Assembly (NCBI GenBank): GCA_930633495.1
Contig: CAKNFJ010000002.1
Location: 1-64,000 of the forward strand
Direction: 5' to 3'
Length of the DNA: 64,000 nucleotides
Source of the DNA: Hyphomicrobiales bacterium
Lineage (GTDB): Bacteria; Pseudomonadota; Alphaproteobacteria; Rhizobiales; Beijerinckiaceae
The translations under genes were made by a program, and so were the position numbers. Each line of letters opens with the position of its first letter. Position 1 is the first letter of the stretch. The notes beneath the pieces were generated by a model that ran no database searches, was not told where the DNA came from, and saw only the letters and a list, made by a program, of their open reading frames with translations. Below, piece by piece: positions 62,120 to 64,000 of the stretch.

Positions 62120-63454
62120 TTACATTCCGGGACGCATCTCGTTCTGACGACGGACGATGGTGCGCGCCTCCTTGACGAAGGCAGAGAGCATCCGGGGCGA
62201 CGACGGGTAGCTGCCCTGCGGAACCGGCAGGCGCCCTTCGTACTGGCGCAGCTCGTTCAGCTTCTCGACGAATGCGTGCGTGCTGTTGACGCCGAATTCG
62301 GGCGAGAGATGCTCCGGCCACTCCGCGCCCCGCAGCTGCCCGTATGGCGGCGCCCGGAAGATTTCCGGACGCTGCCGGAAGCGGGTGCGGTCCGGATCTG
62401 CAAGCGGACGATCGGGCAGCTGTTTCGCCTCGGGAGGAACAGGCGTCGACGTCGGGGCAGCCACCGTTGCCAGTTCCACCGGCGCCTTTGGCATCCTGCA
62501 GATGCGATACGCGATCGCCGTGTTCAGAAGATCGAGGATCTCGCGGACCGCGCCCGGCGTGAGGTCAGAGCCGACGCCGGTCTTCGTGCGCAGTTCGCGC
62601 GAAAGCTTCGAGTGCAGATCGTCCTTGGCATGGCGCTTGCCGCTCACCTGCTCGGAGGCAGCGACCCGCATGGCTTCCAGGAACACGTCCGCAGAATAGC
62701 CGGTCTGCTCTTCCAGCCGATCGACTCGGCTGACCAGATGGATTCGATGTTCGGCCAGATCATCGATCATCTCCAGGCCGAGCGCGGTATGCTTCTCGTC
62801 TCGCAGCAACGCGATATGCATATCGACGGCCATATCGAAATGTTCGAGGCCATTCATGCGGTGCCAATAGGCCGTGTTCACCAGATCCGCGACGAGGCGG
62901 AAAGCATTCTTGCCTGCTTCGCTCAGCCCGTCGAAACCGAAGCTCTTGCCATCCAGGCTGTTGCTCGCGAAGAGCATGCCGGCGTTGCGAATGAAGAGCA
63001 GCTCATTCGGCTCGCGATGATAGCGGCCGCCGATGCCGTCGAACAGGGACTTCTTCCACTCACGGGCGCGCGTCAGCTCGCCGTCGCGGCCGACCGCTTG
63101 AGGGGTAAGAAGAACGGTGAGATTTCCGCGGCTCGACAGCTCCGCCGTTGCGAGGAGGCGGCGCGACGGCAGGCGATCGATCTCGCGAACCTTCATCACC
63201 ACCGTGTCGGCATGCCGGCGATAATCTGCCAGGTAGCGGTCGGCGTTGCGCTTCTCGCCGAAGAGCGAGTTCTCACAGTCGACAATGGTCAGGGCCAGCC
63301 TGTCGGCATAGATTTCATCCGGGCCGCCGACCAGCGCCTCGATCGCCTTATCGGCATCGTTGAGCATGACACGGAGGTTCTCGTGCTCGTTGATGCCGCG
63401 GCAGCGGGTCTGACCATCAATTTTCTGGTCGGGGGCTTTCCAAACCTGGCGCAT
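62120..63454 (-). CDS. hypothetical protein, 444 residues
   Basis: ATG 63454 follows AGGACG. It is a helical cytoplasmic protein with LTIVDCENSLFGEKRNADRY near the start, GLEHFDMAVDMHIALLRDEK in the middle and a Pro-rich region (VAAPTSTPVPPEAKQLPDRP) before the C-terminal helices. No known motif. Confidence 0.6.
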   Translation of the reverse strand: MRQVWKAPDQKIDGQTRCRGINEHENLRVMLNDADKAIEALVGGPDEIYADRLALTIVDCENSLFGEKRNADRYLADYRRHADTVVMKVREIDRLPSRRLLATAELSSRGNLTVLLTPQAVGRDGELTRAREWKKSLFDGIGGRYHREPNELLFIRNAGMLFASNSLDGKSFGFDGLSEAGKNAFRLVADLVNTAYWHRMNGLEHFDMAVDMHIALLRDEKHTALGLEMIDDLAEHRIHLVSRVDRLEEQTGYSADVFLEAMRVAASEQVSGKRHAKDDLHSKLSRELRTKTGVGSDLTPGAVREILDLLNTAIAYRICRMPKAPVELATVAAPTSTPVPPEAKQLPDRPLADPDRTRFRQRPEIFRAPPYGQLRGAEWPEHLSPEFGVNSTHAFVEKLNELRQYEGRLPVPQGSYPSSPRMLSAFVKEARTIVRRQNEMRPGM

Positions 63455-63533
63455 AGGTCGTCCTGCAAAATTGGATCTCCCAATTTTGCTAAGAGCGCCC
63501 GATGAAAGGCACAAAGACCGAGGGCTCGCGCTG

Positions 63534-63734
63534 CTAGAGCCGCAAGAACGATGCGACCGCCTCTTCCTCAGCCTCGGGAGCCGTCAAGCCCGCTTCTTCA
63601 AGGATGCGAGCAAGCTCGTCTGGATGATCAACTTCAAGCAGCAGCATGGCTGCGTTCGCGCCAATCTCCCCGCCCGCGTAGGCAGTGGCTGGGTCGGCGA
63701 TGATCGATTCGAAATCAAGGACCATGTGACGCAC
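63534..63734 (-). CDS. small hypothetical protein, 66 residues
   Basis: This is an acidic helical protein (ANAAMLLLEVDHPDELARIL) read from GTG 63734, or ATG 63725 as an alternative start. The composition is coding-like; no family is seen. Confidence 0.5.
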   Translation of the reverse strand: MRHMVLDFESIIADPATAYAGGEIGANAAMLLLEVDHPDELARILEEAGLTAPEAEEEAVASFLRL

Positions 63735-63781
63735 TCGTGGACGTGCGCTACATTACTTCGATCACGCGCTCGCGTGAATGC

Positions 63782-64000
63782 CTATCGACGGAAGGCCGGC
63801 CCAGGCACGTCCTCTTCGGCCAGCATATCATCGGCCACCACGCGCGCGGCCCGGGCCATTCTCACGGCGTCGAAGCGGGGCCCTCCCACATTCCCGAGTT
63901 CCTGCGCATAGGCCACGGATGCCTCCAGCAAGCTGGTTGAGATCACTGCCATGACGCGGGCGGGCGACTTACCCTCTGACCCCGTTGCAATGGCGTAGCG
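63782..64000 (-). CDS. C-terminal part of a gene running off the window
   Basis: An open minus-strand frame enters from beyond 64000 and stops at TAG (63784-63782). Its last 72 residues are coding-like: SPARVMAVISTSLLEASVAY, then FDAVRMARAARVVADDMLAE and a PGPAFRR end. The start lies outside. Function not recognised. Confidence 0.55.
   Translation of the reverse strand, partial: RYAIATGSEGKSPARVMAVISTSLLEASVAYAQELGNVGGPRFDAVRMARAARVVADDMLAEEDVPGPAFRR

Noticed and set aside
1..64000. tRNA or rRNA genes
   Set aside because: No cloverleaf-like or rRNA-like stretch was recognised; a covariance-model scan would be decisive.

Overview
The window looks like part of a large plasmid or secondary replicon of an alphaproteobacterium, most likely a member of the Hyphomicrobiales (Rhizobiales). 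The evidence is a RepC-type initiator with an antisense RNA in its leader, GC-rich third codon positions almost throughout, and many short conserved proteins of unknown function typical of such plasmids. No rRNA, tRNA, CRISPR array, phage structural gene or conjugative relaxase/T4SS gene was seen.

Layout. (1) 0.1-8.3 kb: a six-gene, translationally coupled operon with three different tyrosine recombinases, two small HTH/coiled-coil proteins and a RecD2-like helicase. It is flanked by candidate recombination sites and looks like a mobile element. (2) 8.7-16.7 kb: an orphan Phd-type antitoxin, an RtcB-family RNA ligase, RepC with its antisense RNA but no RepA/RepB, a stand-alone primase-type zinc finger, and small unknowns. 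(3) 16.8-25.9 kb: a PilZ protein, thymidylate kinase, HU, a winged-helix regulator, a secreted SNase-domain protein, and a second initiator of the Rep_3 (iteron) type. The Rep_3 gene has repeats upstream and a five-copy iteron array about 2 kb downstream. (4) 25.9-37.5 kb: a type IVB (R64 thin-pilus/TCP-like) assembly operon in the order pilL-N-O-P-Q-R-(PilT-like ATPase)-M-V plus a secreted protein. The major pilin and prepilin peptidase are not in the window. (5) 37.5-53.4 kb: mostly minus-strand plasmid backbone with a DsbC/G-like oxidoreductase, topoisomerase III, an HNH protein, KptA (RNA 2'-phosphotransferase), a strawberry-notch-type helicase and an abundant-looking 415-residue unknown. 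(6) 53.7-64 kb: an SbcD-like nuclease paired with a circularly permuted SbcC/Rad50-like ATPase, an ATP-dependent DNA ligase, and unknowns.

How it fits together. Two replication initiators with separate cis elements suggest a cointegrate or dual-replicon plasmid. It carries its own DNA-metabolism tools (TopB, DNA ligase, SbcCD-like pair, SNF2-like helicase, Tmk, HU), an RNA-repair pair (RtcB, KptA) and a surface pilus. A short motif, AAGGATT (often as inverted pairs), recurs in intergenic gaps from about 17 to 61 kb and was not noticed in the recombinase element at the left. It may be the operator of a plasmid-wide regulator. The two strongest leads for something undescribed are the permuted SbcC with its small coiled-coil partner, and the three-recombinase/helicase element.
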